Origin: Methylobacterium oryzae
Lineage (GTDB): Bacteria; Pseudomonadota; Alphaproteobacteria; Rhizobiales; Beijerinckiaceae
Assembly: GCF_021398735.1 (NCBI RefSeq)
Contig: NZ_CP090349.1
Location: 2,923,001-2,987,000 of the forward strand
Direction: 5' to 3'
Length of the DNA: 64,000 nt
The position numbers and the translations under genes are program-made. Of the stretch, positions 10,336-18,458 are shown piece after piece. The first letter of the stretch is position 1. Every line of letters begins with the position of its first letter. Under the pieces are notes generated by a model. The model was not told where the DNA came from. It searched no databases and saw only the letters and a list, made by a program, of their open reading frames with translations.

Positions 10336-10462
10336 CGCGGCCCTGACCGGCCCGGACCCGGGGCGCTTCCGCCACGACGCCGGTTGACACCATCCCCGCC
10401 ATCGCCAACACCTCGCGCCCGCCGCCTCTCGCGCGGCGGACCCCGGGAAGACCTGTGATACG

Positions 10463-11425
10463 ATGGCGGTGACGCGCACCTACCTCGACTTCGAGAAGCC
10501 AGTGGCCGAGCTGGAGGCGAAGCTCGAGGAGCTGCGCGCCGTGAGCGCGCGCGACGGCGCGGTCTCCATCGCCGAGGAGGTCGGCCGGCTCGAGGCCAAG
10601 GCCGGCCAGGCGCTCGCCGAGATCTACGCGAATCTGACCCCCTGGCAGAAGACCCAGGTGGCCCGCCACCCGCAGCGGCCGCACTTCGTGGACTACCGCG
10701 ACGGGCTCATCACCGAGTTCACCCCGCTGGCCGGCGACCGCAGCTTCGGCGAGGACGAGGCGATCCTGGGCGGGTTCGGCCGGTTCCGCGGCCGGCCGGT
10801 CCTGGTGCTCGGCCAGGAGAAGGGCGCCACCACCGAGGCGCGGCTGCGCCACAATTTCGGGATGGCCCGGCCCGAGGGCTACCGCAAGGCGGTCCGCCTC
10901 ATGGAGACCGCCGACCGGTTCGGTCTGCCGGTCCTCGCCTTCGTGGACACCGCCGGCGCCTATCCGGGCATCGAGGCGGAGGAGCGCGGCCAGGCCGAGG
11001 CCATCGCCCGCTCGACCGAGGCCTGCCTCGCGCTCGGCGTGCCCAACGTCGCCGTGGTGATCGGGGAGGGCGGCTCGGGCGGCGCGATCGCGCTCGCCAC
11101 CGCCAACCGGGTGCTGATGCTGGAGCACGCGATCTACGGGGTGATCTCGCCGGAGGGCGCCGCCTCGATCCTGTGGCGCGACCAGGGCCGCGCGTCGGAC
11201 GCCGCGACCGCCATGAAGATCACCGCCCAGGACCTGCTGCGGCTCGGCGTCATCGACGCGATCATCCCGGAGGCCACCGGCGGGGCGCACCGCGACCGCG
11301 AGGCGGCGATCCGGGCCGCGGGCGACGCCATCGCCGACGCCCTCGCGCAGTTCGACGGCCTCTCGCCCGTCGAGGTCCGCGACCGGCGCGCCGAGAAGTT
11401 CCTGGCGATCGGCCGGACCCTGTGA
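10463..11425 (+). CDS. accA: Acetyl-CoA carboxylase carboxyltransferase subunit alpha
   Basis: A 320-residue AccA, which pairs with AccD to move carboxyl from biotin to acetyl-CoA in the first step of fatty acid synthesis. It has the family's N-terminal helix (YLDFEKPVAELEAKL), the crotonase-type core and the oxyanion GEGGSGGAIA loop. accD is not in the window, which is usual. The stop overlaps the next gene's GTG start (GTGA), suggesting coupled translation. Confidence 0.96.
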   Translation: MAVTRTYLDFEKPVAELEAKLEELRAVSARDGAVSIAEEVGRLEAKAGQALAEIYANLTPWQKTQVARHPQRPHFVDYRDGLITEFTPLAGDRSFGEDEAILGGFGRFRGRPVLVLGQEKGATTEARLRHNFGMARPEGYRKAVRLMETADRFGLPVLAFVDTAGAYPGIEAEERGQAEAIARSTEACLALGVPNVAVVIGEGGSGGAIALATANRVLMLEHAIYGVISPEGAASILWRDQGRASDAATAMKITAQDLLRLGVIDAIIPEATGGAHRDREAAIRAAGDAIADALAQFDGLSPVEVRDRRAEKFLAIGRTL

Positions 11426-12153
11426 GCGAGCCCGGGGCGACGGGGGGCCTGTTCGGCGCGCTCGGCCGGCTGCTCGGCCGGCGCGACGCGCGGGAGCCGG
11501 GCCGGCACAACCACGCCTCCCTGGGCTGCAATTGCCAGATGGCGCACGTCCTCAAGACGCTCGACCTGCGCCAGTGGTCGGGGCCCCTCGACTGGATCTT
11601 CTCCATGCCCGGCATGGCCCGGGACTGCCTCGCCGACGACTTCGCGGCGCTCGTCGACCGGGGCCAGCTGGAGAGCATCCCGGAGGCCGAGCGGCGCGGC
11701 CCCGGCATCTGGCGGGGACGCCACCGCCTCTACCGGGAGCGGCACGGCCTCGAGTGCGTGTTCAACCACCACGACCCGGCGACGAGCGAGGCGGACTACG
11801 CCTTCCTCACCGAGGGCGTGCGCCGGCTGCGCCGGGCCCTCGACACGCCGGGCACCGACAACCGCCTCTGGATGATGACCCATCTGCACACGCCCCGCGA
11901 CGTGGTCGAGGCGATCGACGACCTGCTCGGGCAGCGCGCCAGCCGCAACCACCTGACCTTCGTGCAGCTCGAGACCGGGCACCCGCGCATGGCGGTGGTC
12001 GAGGCGCTCGACCTCCGGCCCACCCTGCGCTGGCTCACCGTGCAGACGCCCTCGGAGCCGGTCGGCCTGCGGCTCGCCGACCCGGCCGACGACGCGGCGC
12101 TGGTGGCGATCATCCGCGCCGAGGCGGCGCGGCGGCCGGCTCTGTTCGCCTGA
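11422..12153 (+). CDS. DUF1796-like putative papain-like cysteine peptidase
   Basis: A 243-residue protein. The N-terminal SLGCNCQMA followed by FDW-like PLDWIFSMP resembles the opening of DUF1796 (putative papain-like peptidases), where the Cys would be the nucleophile; an FNHHD motif later could supply the His. It begins with GTG inside the accA stop, so it is co-transcribed with accA, although no link to fatty acid synthesis is evident. Family assignment is by motif only; activity is untested. Confidence 0.6.
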   Translation: MSEPGATGGLFGALGRLLGRRDAREPGRHNHASLGCNCQMAHVLKTLDLRQWSGPLDWIFSMPGMARDCLADDFAALVDRGQLESIPEAERRGPGIWRGRHRLYRERHGLECVFNHHDPATSEADYAFLTEGVRRLRRALDTPGTDNRLWMMTHLHTPRDVVEAIDDLLGQRASRNHLTFVQLETGHPRMAVVEALDLRPTLRWLTVQTPSEPVGLRLADPADDAALVAIIRAEAARRPALFA

Positions 12154-12210
12154 GCGGGCGCCCGGGGGCGACGTTGCGGGGCGGCGGACGGTCGGCTCCC
12201 GGGGCGGCCG

Positions 12211-12462
12211 TCAATGCGCGGCGCGCGACAGGGCAACGATCGCGCCGACGATGACGATCGTCTGGAAGCCGATCGAGCCGATCACCCATTTCATGATGTC
12301 GAACTTCGCTTCGGCCAGATCGGTCTTGGTGACGAGGTTCGTCAGATCGGAATCCCGACTCTCGCGGATCGCCGCGGTGATCGCCTCGGCCTGATCCTCT
12401 GACAGGCCGGTCGCCCGCAGGCGACGGACGAGGGCGTGCGTGTCGAGCGAGAGGGCCGTCAT
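12211..12462 (-). CDS. Small DUF1640-like coiled-coil membrane protein
   Basis: An 83-residue protein with a helical N-terminus (HALVRRLRATGLSEDQAEAI), a middle segment with LVTKTDLAEAKFDI and one C-terminal transmembrane helix (about 59-79). This is the pattern of DUF1640/CCDC90-like proteins, often found in several copies in Rhizobiales and of unknown function. It converges with the DUF1796-like gene. The start at 12462 gives the family's normal N-terminus. Confidence 0.65.
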   Translation of the reverse strand: MTALSLDTHALVRRLRATGLSEDQAEAITAAIRESRDSDLTNLVTKTDLAEAKFDIMKWVIGSIGFQTIVIVGAIVALSRAAH

Positions 12463-12903
12463 GGGCGACGTTCGCGTGTTCGAGCCGTCCGGGTCGATCG
12501 GCCGAATCCGGATGGCAGCCTCCGCGAACGTGGCGCCTTCATCCCGCCGAGGCAAGCAGCTCAAAGTTGGGCGCCCGGCGCGGTCGCACGCGTCCGCTCC
12601 GCCTGGGAGCCCACCGGTCCGCGCACCGGGCCGGCAGGCCGGACCGCGGGCGGGACCGCGCACGAGCACAGCATGGATCGCCGCGCGGCCCTGCGGCTCG
12701 AACGGCGCCGTCCCGCGACCCCGCCGCGGCGCGCTGTGGATAGCGCGCATGCGCGGGCTCTCCACACCCGAGAACAATCCAGTGTTGCAGCCGGGTCCTT
12801 GCGGTAAGGAAGGCGCAAGCTTAACGAGCCTATTGGGTTGGGGAGTGGCACCCGACGCGGCCAGCAAGGCCCGCGGGCGCGCGTAAGACGATCGAGGTTC
12901 CCC
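12463..12903. other. Intergenic region between divergent genes (441 bp)
   Basis: No convincing gene; the short open frames here lack coding features. It should hold the promoters of the DUF1640-like gene and the L,D-transpeptidase. A 12-base palindrome, CGCGCATGCGCG (12744-12755), is flanked by TGTGGATAG (12735-12743) and the inverted CTCTCCACA (12758-12766), both resembling DnaA boxes. The least GC-rich part is 12785-12840. Confidence 0.5.
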
Positions 12904-14421
12904 ATGACGGCGCGTCTCGCGACCGCGCGACTGCTGGCGGCGGCGTCCCTGCTGGCCCTGTCGCTCGCCGCCTGCCAGGACGGTTCCGGGATCAACGGCC
13001 CGAGCGCGCGCAGCCTCGCGCCGATCGCCCCCCAGACCGTCGCGTTGATGCAGTCCAAGGGGATGCAGCCCTCCGACCCGATCCTGATCCGCACCTTCAA
13101 GAAGGAGGCGGAGATGGAGATCTGGAAGCGGGGGAGCGACGGCCGCTACGCCCTCCTGAAGACCTACCCGATCTGCCGCTGGTCCGGCCAGCTCGGGCCG
13201 AAGACCCGCGAGGGCGACCGGCAGGCGCCCGAGGGCTTCTACACGATCACCCCGGGCCTGATGAACCCGAACTCGTCGTACTATCTCTCGTTCGACACGG
13301 GCTTCCCGAACGCCGTCGACCGGGCCAACGGCCGCACCGGCAAGTACCTGATGGTGCACGGCACCTGCTCGTCGGCGGGCTGCTTCGCCATGACCGACGC
13401 CACCATCGCGGAGATCTACGCCGTCGCCCGCGACGCGTTCATCGGCGGCCAGCGCAGCTTCCAGTTCCAGTCCTACCCGTTCCGGATGACGGCCGAGAAC
13501 ATGGCCAAGTTCCGCAACGATCCGAACATCGCCTTCTGGCAGAACCTCAAGGAGGGCTCCGACTATTTCGAGGCCCTGCACGAGGAGCCGAAGGTCGGCC
13601 AGTGCGGGACCAAGTACGTGTTCGGCGGGGCCGACGCGGCCGCCGGCTCGTGCAAGCCGCGGGTCGACCCGCTGGTGGCCGAGAAGAGCGCGCGCGACAC
13701 GCACGCGGTCGCCGACCTCGTCGCCAAGGGCACGCCGGCGGTGCGGGTCGTCTACCAGGACGGCGGCCAGAACCCGGTCTTCCGCCCGCAGAACGCCAGC
13801 GCCTTCGCGAGCCTCGGCGGCACCGAGACGGTCCTGCCCTACGACGCCAAGGAGTACGGCCGGCACAATCTCGGCGACGTGAGCCGACCCGAGACCCTGG
13901 CGGCCGGCCCGCAGGAGATCGAGCTCGCGCCGAAGGGCCAGCCCACGATGCTGGCCGGCGCCGAGCCGGCGGCCGCGACCCGCGCCGCGAAGGCCGGCGG
14001 CAAGGGGCACGGGCGGGAGCCAGCGGCGCCCACGACGCCCACGACGCTCATGGCGAACCGCGCCGATCCCGACGCGCAGGTCGAGACCACGGCGGCCCTG
14101 CCCGACAAGCCCGCTCGCATCGCGGTGGCGGACGCGGACGGCGATGCGAGCAGCTACCAGAAGCTGTTCGGCCAGCTCTTCGCCAAGGACAAGCCGGCCC
14201 CGGCGGCGCCCGCGGCCCCGGCGGTCGCCGCCGCGGTCGTGCCCGCGGCGGCGCCGGAGCCGGCGAAGGTCGCCCACGCCGCCGAGACGGTCGCGCCGAA
14301 GGCCGCCAGGGCCCACGCGGTGAAGACCGCGAAGGTCGAGGGCAAGGGTGAGTCGAAGGCCGACGCGAAGGCGGAGAAGCCCGCCCTCCGGAAGGGCGAG
14401 CCCGAGGGCCGGAAGCCCTGA
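12904..14421 (+). CDS. L,D-transpeptidase family lipoprotein (YafK-like)
   Basis: A 505-residue secreted protein with lipobox LAAC (Cys24) and a YkuD/ErfK catalytic domain in about residues 35-230. The HGTCSSAGC motif places the catalytic His at 152 and Cys at 160. Such enzymes form 3-3 peptidoglycan cross-links or attach proteins to peptidoglycan; the sequence is closest to YafK-type proteins. From about residue 330 on it is Ala/Pro/Lys-rich and low complexity, probably a cell-wall-binding or spacer tail. ATG 12904 is chosen because the signal peptide starts there. Confidence 0.85.
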   Translation: MTARLATARLLAAASLLALSLAACQDGSGINGPSARSLAPIAPQTVALMQSKGMQPSDPILIRTFKKEAEMEIWKRGSDGRYALLKTYPICRWSGQLGPKTREGDRQAPEGFYTITPGLMNPNSSYYLSFDTGFPNAVDRANGRTGKYLMVHGTCSSAGCFAMTDATIAEIYAVARDAFIGGQRSFQFQSYPFRMTAENMAKFRNDPNIAFWQNLKEGSDYFEALHEEPKVGQCGTKYVFGGADAAAGSCKPRVDPLVAEKSARDTHAVADLVAKGTPAVRVVYQDGGQNPVFRPQNASAFASLGGTETVLPYDAKEYGRHNLGDVSRPETLAAGPQEIELAPKGQPTMLAGAEPAAATRAAKAGGKGHGREPAAPTTPTTLMANRADPDAQVETTAALPDKPARIAVADADGDASSYQKLFGQLFAKDKPAPAAPAAPAVAAAVVPAAAPEPAKVAHAAETVAPKAARAHAVKTAKVEGKGESKADAKAEKPALRKGEPEGRKP

Positions 14422-14425
14422 CGGT

Positions 14426-14599
14426 TCAGACCAGCGGCCGGTCGCGGTTCATCAGCCACAGGGCGTGGACCGTGCCGGGCAGCCAGCCCAGGATCCACAG
14501 CAGGATGTTCAGCAGGAACTGAAGGCCGAAGCCCGTGGTGACGAGCACGGCGATCGGCGGGAAGAAGATCGCGAGCAGGATGCGGACGAGGCTGGACAC
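14426..14599 (-). CDS. Pmp3/YqaE-type small membrane peptide
   Basis: A 57-residue peptide with two hydrophobic helices and the family signature FFPPIAVLVTTGFG...LNILLWILGWLPG. Pmp3 proteins sit in the plasma membrane and affect ion balance under stress. The GTG start at 14599 has GGAG eight bases ahead and fits family length; a TTG at 14638 would add 13 unusual residues. It is too short for many gene finders. It converges tail to tail with the L,D-transpeptidase. Confidence 0.8.
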   Translation of the reverse strand: MSSLVRILLAIFFPPIAVLVTTGFGLQFLLNILLWILGWLPGTVHALWLMNRDRPLV

Positions 14600-14724
14600 G
14601 GGGACTCCGGGCGTGAGGTCGGCACGTCCCGGCTCCAACGAAACACGGTTTTATCCGTTCCGCCCGATCTGACCCCGAACCGGCCCCGAAGACCCCGGCA
14701 GGCCGGGGCCGCGGGGGCGGCGCC

Positions 14725-16341
14725 TCAGTTCTTCGCCGGCGGCGTGGTGGCCGAGGGGACGTTGGCGGCCTGCTTCTCCGGGTGCTTCACCTGGCTGTAG
14801 GCGACGTTCGCGAAGGTGCCGATCACCGCGGGCCAGCTCGGGTTGCCGTATTGCGGGTCGTCGCGGCCGACCTTGCAGAAGGCCGTGGTCAGGCCGTTGA
14901 CGATGTCGTCGTCGGTGACCCCGGTCGGCTCCGCCTTCACCTGCTGCACCAGCCGGGCGAGGGTCGGGACGAAGTCCTGCTGCTTCAGGCCCTTCAGGCT
15001 CGCCTGCAGGCCGATCTTGTCGAAGGCGGCCTTGAGCTTGTCCTGCTCGATCTCCGCGCAGGGCGCCGTGCCGGCCAGCATGGTCTTGGTGGCGGCGCGC
15101 GCCTCCGAGGCCTTCTCGCCGGTCACGACCGGCGCCTTGTTGCCCCAGGAATTGCGGATGTAGTCGGTGACGTTCTTCACCTCGACGTCGGTCATCTGCT
15201 GGCCGATCGCCACCATCGGGGCGAGCCCACTCTGGGCGCCGAGCCCGCCGTAGATCACCCGCAGCACCGTCTCGGGGCCCTCGGACTGGACCGAGGTGTT
15301 GCCGGCGAGCGCCGGGACCGCGCCCTCGATGCCCTTGCCGTCGGGCTGGTGGCAGGAGGAGCAGTAGGTCAGGTAGGTGGAGGCGCCGGGCGCGTCGGGC
15401 GTGTCGAAGGCCGTGAGGTCCTTCGGCTTGTAGGTCTGCTTGGCCGGCACGGTGCGCAGGTACGCCACCATGGCCTTCAGGTCCTCCTCCTTCACCTTGG
15501 AGAGGGATTCCATGATGGTCTGGCGCATCGGCCCGGCGGCGACGCCCGGCCGGTCGCCCGGGGCGGTGCCGGTCTTGAGGTAGGTCACCACCTGCTCGTC
15601 GGTCCAGGCGCCGATGCCCTGGTGGCCGTCCGGGGTGATGTTGGGGGCGTACCAGCCGTCGATCACGCCGCCGCCGAACCGGCCCGCGAAGCTCGAGTTG
15701 CCGACGAGCTTGTTCTCGTTGTGGCACATGGCGCAGTGGCCGAGCCCCTCCACGAGGTAGCCGCCGCGGTTCACCTCGGCGCTGGCCTTCGGGTCGGGCT
15801 TGAAGCGCTCCTCGGTGAAGAAGGCCGTCCGCCACGTCACCAGCGCCGTGCGGACGCTGAACGGGAACGGGATCTGGCTCTCCTTCCGCTTCTCGTTCAC
15901 GGCCGGGACCGACTGGAGATAGGCCCAGATCGCCTTGGTGTCCTCGTCGGTGACCTTGGTGAACCACGCGAACGGGAAGGCCGGGTACAGGTAGCCGACG
16001 TTCTTGCTGTAGCCGTGCCGGAACGCCTGGTCGAAGTCGGCGTAGCTCCAGTTGCCGAGGCCCGTCTCCTTGTCGGGGGTGAGGTTGGGGGTCATGATCA
16101 CGCCGAAGGGCATGTTCAGCGCGTAGTTGCCGGCGAGGTACTTGCCGCCCGGCGCCGTGTGGCAGGCCGCGCAGTCGCCCATCGTCACGAGGTACTTGCC
16201 GCGCTCGATCTGGTCGGCCGAGCCGTCCTGCGCCAGTGCCGGCGCGGCCAGGAGCAGGCCCGCGAGGAAGGGGGCGGCCCGCATCGGGGCCAGCCGCGTC
16301 GGGGCCGCGCGGCCGGAGGAGAGGGCTCTCGTGCGCTGCAT
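14725..16341 (-). CDS. Three-haem cytochrome c, alcohol/gluconate dehydrogenase subunit type
   Basis: A 538-residue periplasmic cytochrome with three c-haem sites: CAACH 57-61, CAMCH 203-207 and CSSCH 327-331. Spacing and context (DCAACHTAPGG, GHCAMCHNENK, SSCHQPDGKG) match the membrane-bound cytochrome subunit that passes electrons from alcohol, aldehyde or gluconate dehydrogenases to ubiquinone. A C-terminal extension from about residue 430 carries two more cysteines (APCAEIE and AFCKVGRD) but no haem motif. No dehydrogenase gene is adjacent. ATG 16341 follows a GGGAG site and leads into a signal peptide. Confidence 0.85.
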   Translation of the reverse strand: MQRTRALSSGRAAPTRLAPMRAAPFLAGLLLAAPALAQDGSADQIERGKYLVTMGDCAACHTAPGGKYLAGNYALNMPFGVIMTPNLTPDKETGLGNWSYADFDQAFRHGYSKNVGYLYPAFPFAWFTKVTDEDTKAIWAYLQSVPAVNEKRKESQIPFPFSVRTALVTWRTAFFTEERFKPDPKASAEVNRGGYLVEGLGHCAMCHNENKLVGNSSFAGRFGGGVIDGWYAPNITPDGHQGIGAWTDEQVVTYLKTGTAPGDRPGVAAGPMRQTIMESLSKVKEEDLKAMVAYLRTVPAKQTYKPKDLTAFDTPDAPGASTYLTYCSSCHQPDGKGIEGAVPALAGNTSVQSEGPETVLRVIYGGLGAQSGLAPMVAIGQQMTDVEVKNVTDYIRNSWGNKAPVVTGEKASEARAATKTMLAGTAPCAEIEQDKLKAAFDKIGLQASLKGLKQQDFVPTLARLVQQVKAEPTGVTDDDIVNGLTTAFCKVGRDDPQYGNPSWPAVIGTFANVAYSQVKHPEKQAANVPSATTPPAKN

Positions 16342-16362
16342 GCCGCGTCTCCCATCCCGATT

Positions 16363-16734
16363 TTAGAGCTGTTTGAAACTTGTGACGCGCGTGAACGCGG
16401 CCGTCGCGGGCGTTGTTCCGGCCGGCGCCGCGCTGCGGCGTTGTGCCGTGGCCGCCCGGACCCGCAGGCCGAGGTCGGCGAGATGGGCGACGAGCCCGGC
16501 GAGCATCCACCCGGCGACCGCGACCCAGCCGGCCCCCACGAGCGCCGCCCGCAGGGCCAGCATCAGGGCGGCGCCGGAGGCGAGGTTGGCCAGCAGGGAC
16601 GGCAGCGGCGGGCCGCCCCGGCGGGCGAGCCACGCGAGGGCGAGCGCCTCCAGGGCGACGAGCAGCAGGATCCCGTCGACGATCCGGCCCGACGCGAAGG
16701 CGGGGCCGAGGACCGGGTCGAGGAGCGCCCCCAT
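16363..16734 (-). CDS. Small integral membrane protein at the end of the bchG-bch2-bchP-tspO operon
   Basis: A 123-residue protein with about three hydrophobic helices (residues 18-36, 45-64 and 66-90) and a polar tail. I do not recognise a family. Its ATG overlaps the tspO stop by one base, so it is part of the bacteriochlorophyll operon. A role linked to TspO or pigment traffic is possible from position only. Confidence 0.65.
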   Translation of the reverse strand: MGALLDPVLGPAFASGRIVDGILLLVALEALALAWLARRGGPPLPSLLANLASGAALMLALRAALVGAGWVAVAGWMLAGLVAHLADLGLRVRAATAQRRSAAPAGTTPATAAFTRVTSFKQL

Positions 16735-17231
16735 CAGGCGGGCTCCGCGAACGGCCCGTTGAGGCGGACGATCCGCAGGTTCAGGCAGGCGGCGACGCTG
16801 ACCCAGGCGAGGTAGGGCAGGTTCATGAGCCCCGCCGCGCCCGAGACCCGGCCGGTCACCAGCACCAGCACGGCGATGGACAGCCACAGGACCGCGACCT
16901 CGGCCAGCGCCCAGTCGGGCCGGCGGAACCGGAAGAACAGCACGCTCCAGGCGATGTTGAGCACCCCGTTCACCGCGTAGGCGGCCAGCAGGACGCCCCG
17001 GGCGACGGGGTCGGCGTCGCCGTTCCAGGCCAGCACGCCAGCCGTGGTGGTGAGCGCGAAGATCACCGCCCAGACCGGGCCGAAGGCCCAGTCCGGCGGC
17101 TTCCAGGCCGGGACCCGCAGGCGCCGGTACCACGTGTCCGTCGTGGTCGCGAGGCCGCCGGCCACGGCCACCAGCACGGCGGCGACCGCCGCCACCGCGG
17201 GCGGTCCCAGATCGGCGGCGGCGAGGCTCAC
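16734..17231 (-). CDS. tspO: Tryptophan-rich sensory protein TspO/MBR
   Basis: A 165-residue five-helix membrane protein with the family pattern PAWKPPDWAFGPVWAVIF and further conserved Trp, Asn and Arg residues (LNIAWSVLFFRFRRPDWAL). TspO binds porphyrins; in Rhodobacter sphaeroides it lowers expression of PpsR-controlled photosynthesis genes in oxygen. GTG 17231 overlaps the bchP stop (GTGA), so the gene is translated together with bchP. That context supports a tetrapyrrole-related function here. Confidence 0.92.
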   Translation of the reverse strand: MSLAAADLGPPAVAAVAAVLVAVAGGLATTTDTWYRRLRVPAWKPPDWAFGPVWAVIFALTTTAGVLAWNGDADPVARGVLLAAYAVNGVLNIAWSVLFFRFRRPDWALAEVAVLWLSIAVLVLVTGRVSGAAGLMNLPYLAWVSVAACLNLRIVRLNGPFAEPA

Positions 17232-18454
17232 GGCGAGACCCAGCGGAACAGGTGCGCGAGGTCCTTGAAGAAGATCCGCGCGTGGGCGGCCGGCTTCGCG
17301 CGGACCAGCTCCTTGTTCATGTAGCTGTCCCAGGTGAGCTGCTGGACGTCCTTGTCCCGGCAGATCGAGACGAAGCGCTCGCGCAGGCCGTCGCTGCGGT
17401 ACCAGACCCACTGCATCATCCCGAGGATCCAGAACACGCGCCCGTGCAGCTTCATGAACTGCTTCCGCGCGCCCGCGAGGGCGCGCGCGTCCCCGGTCCG
17501 CAGGAAGGCGGCCGCGGCCTCGGCCGACAGCCGGCCGCCGAGCATCGCGTAGTAGATCCCCTCGCCGGAGGCCGGCGCGACGACGCCCGCGGCGTCGCCC
17601 GCGAGCAGCACGTCCCGGCCGTTGTCCCAGCGCTTCAGGGGCTTCAGCGGCAGCGGCGCCCCCTCGCGGCGGACGGTCTCGGCGTGGTCGAGGCCGGTGG
17701 CGGCGCGCAGGGCCCGGATCGAGGAGCGCAGCGAGAACCCCTTCCGCGCGCTGCCGGTGCCGATGCTCAGCGTGTCCCCGTGGGGGAAGATCCAGCTGTA
17801 GAAGTCCGGCGAGTGGCGGCCCTGGTAGTAGACGTCGCAGCGGGTCGCCTCGACAGACCCGGCCCCGGGGGCGCCGGCCTCCGGGACCCGCAGGATCTCG
17901 TGATAGGCGAAGACCTGCCGCATCCTGGCGTGGCCCGGCACCTCCGCGCGGCCGACCGGCGAGCAGGCGCCGTCGGCGCCGAGGACGAGGCGGGCCCGGA
18001 CGGCGTGGCGGGCGAGGCCGGCCCCCGCGCCGGTGGTGAAGTGGACCAGCGGCGGCCCGTCGTCGGGCCGGGTGATCCGGTCGTAGGCCGCCGCGCGCAG
18101 GTCGGCGCCGGCCGCCGCGGCCCGCTCGCGCAGCCACGGGTCGAAGTGCTCGCGGTCGACCATGCCGACGAATCCCTCGCCCACCGGCATGTCGACGGCC
18201 TTGCCGCTCGGCGCCACCATCCGGGCGGACCGGATCTTCGCCACCAGGAGCGCGTCCGGGATCGCGAAGTCCCGGATCAGCCGGGGCGGGATCGCGCCGC
18301 CGCAGGGCTTGATCCGGCCGGGCTTGTCGAGGAGCAGCACCGCGTGGCCGGCCCGGGCGAGGTCGGTCGCCGCCGTGGCGCCCGCCGGCCCGCCGCCGAC
18401 CACGACGACGTCGTAGCTGTCGCGGCCGGGGCCGCCATCATCCAACCGGGCCAT
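17228..18454 (-). CDS. bchP: Geranylgeranyl reductase BchP
   Basis: A 408-residue FAD enzyme that reduces the geranylgeranyl tail of bacteriochlorophyll (or its diphosphate) to phytyl, three double bonds in all. The dinucleotide-binding GGGPAG is at 20-25, and LLAGDAAGVVAPASGEGI, the second FAD motif of the family, is near residue 285. It follows bch2 by a few bases and overlaps tspO. The bchG-bch2-bchP order equals the bchG-orf428-bchP order of Rhodobacter capsulatus. Confidence 0.93.
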   Translation of the reverse strand: MARLDDGGPGRDSYDVVVVGGGPAGATAATDLARAGHAVLLLDKPGRIKPCGGAIPPRLIRDFAIPDALLVAKIRSARMVAPSGKAVDMPVGEGFVGMVDREHFDPWLRERAAAAGADLRAAAYDRITRPDDGPPLVHFTTGAGAGLARHAVRARLVLGADGACSPVGRAEVPGHARMRQVFAYHEILRVPEAGAPGAGSVEATRCDVYYQGRHSPDFYSWIFPHGDTLSIGTGSARKGFSLRSSIRALRAATGLDHAETVRREGAPLPLKPLKRWDNGRDVLLAGDAAGVVAPASGEGIYYAMLGGRLSAEAAAAFLRTGDARALAGARKQFMKLHGRVFWILGMMQWVWYRSDGLRERFVSICRDKDVQQLTWDSYMNKELVRAKPAAHARIFFKDLAHLFRWVSP

Positions 18455-18458
18455 GGCC

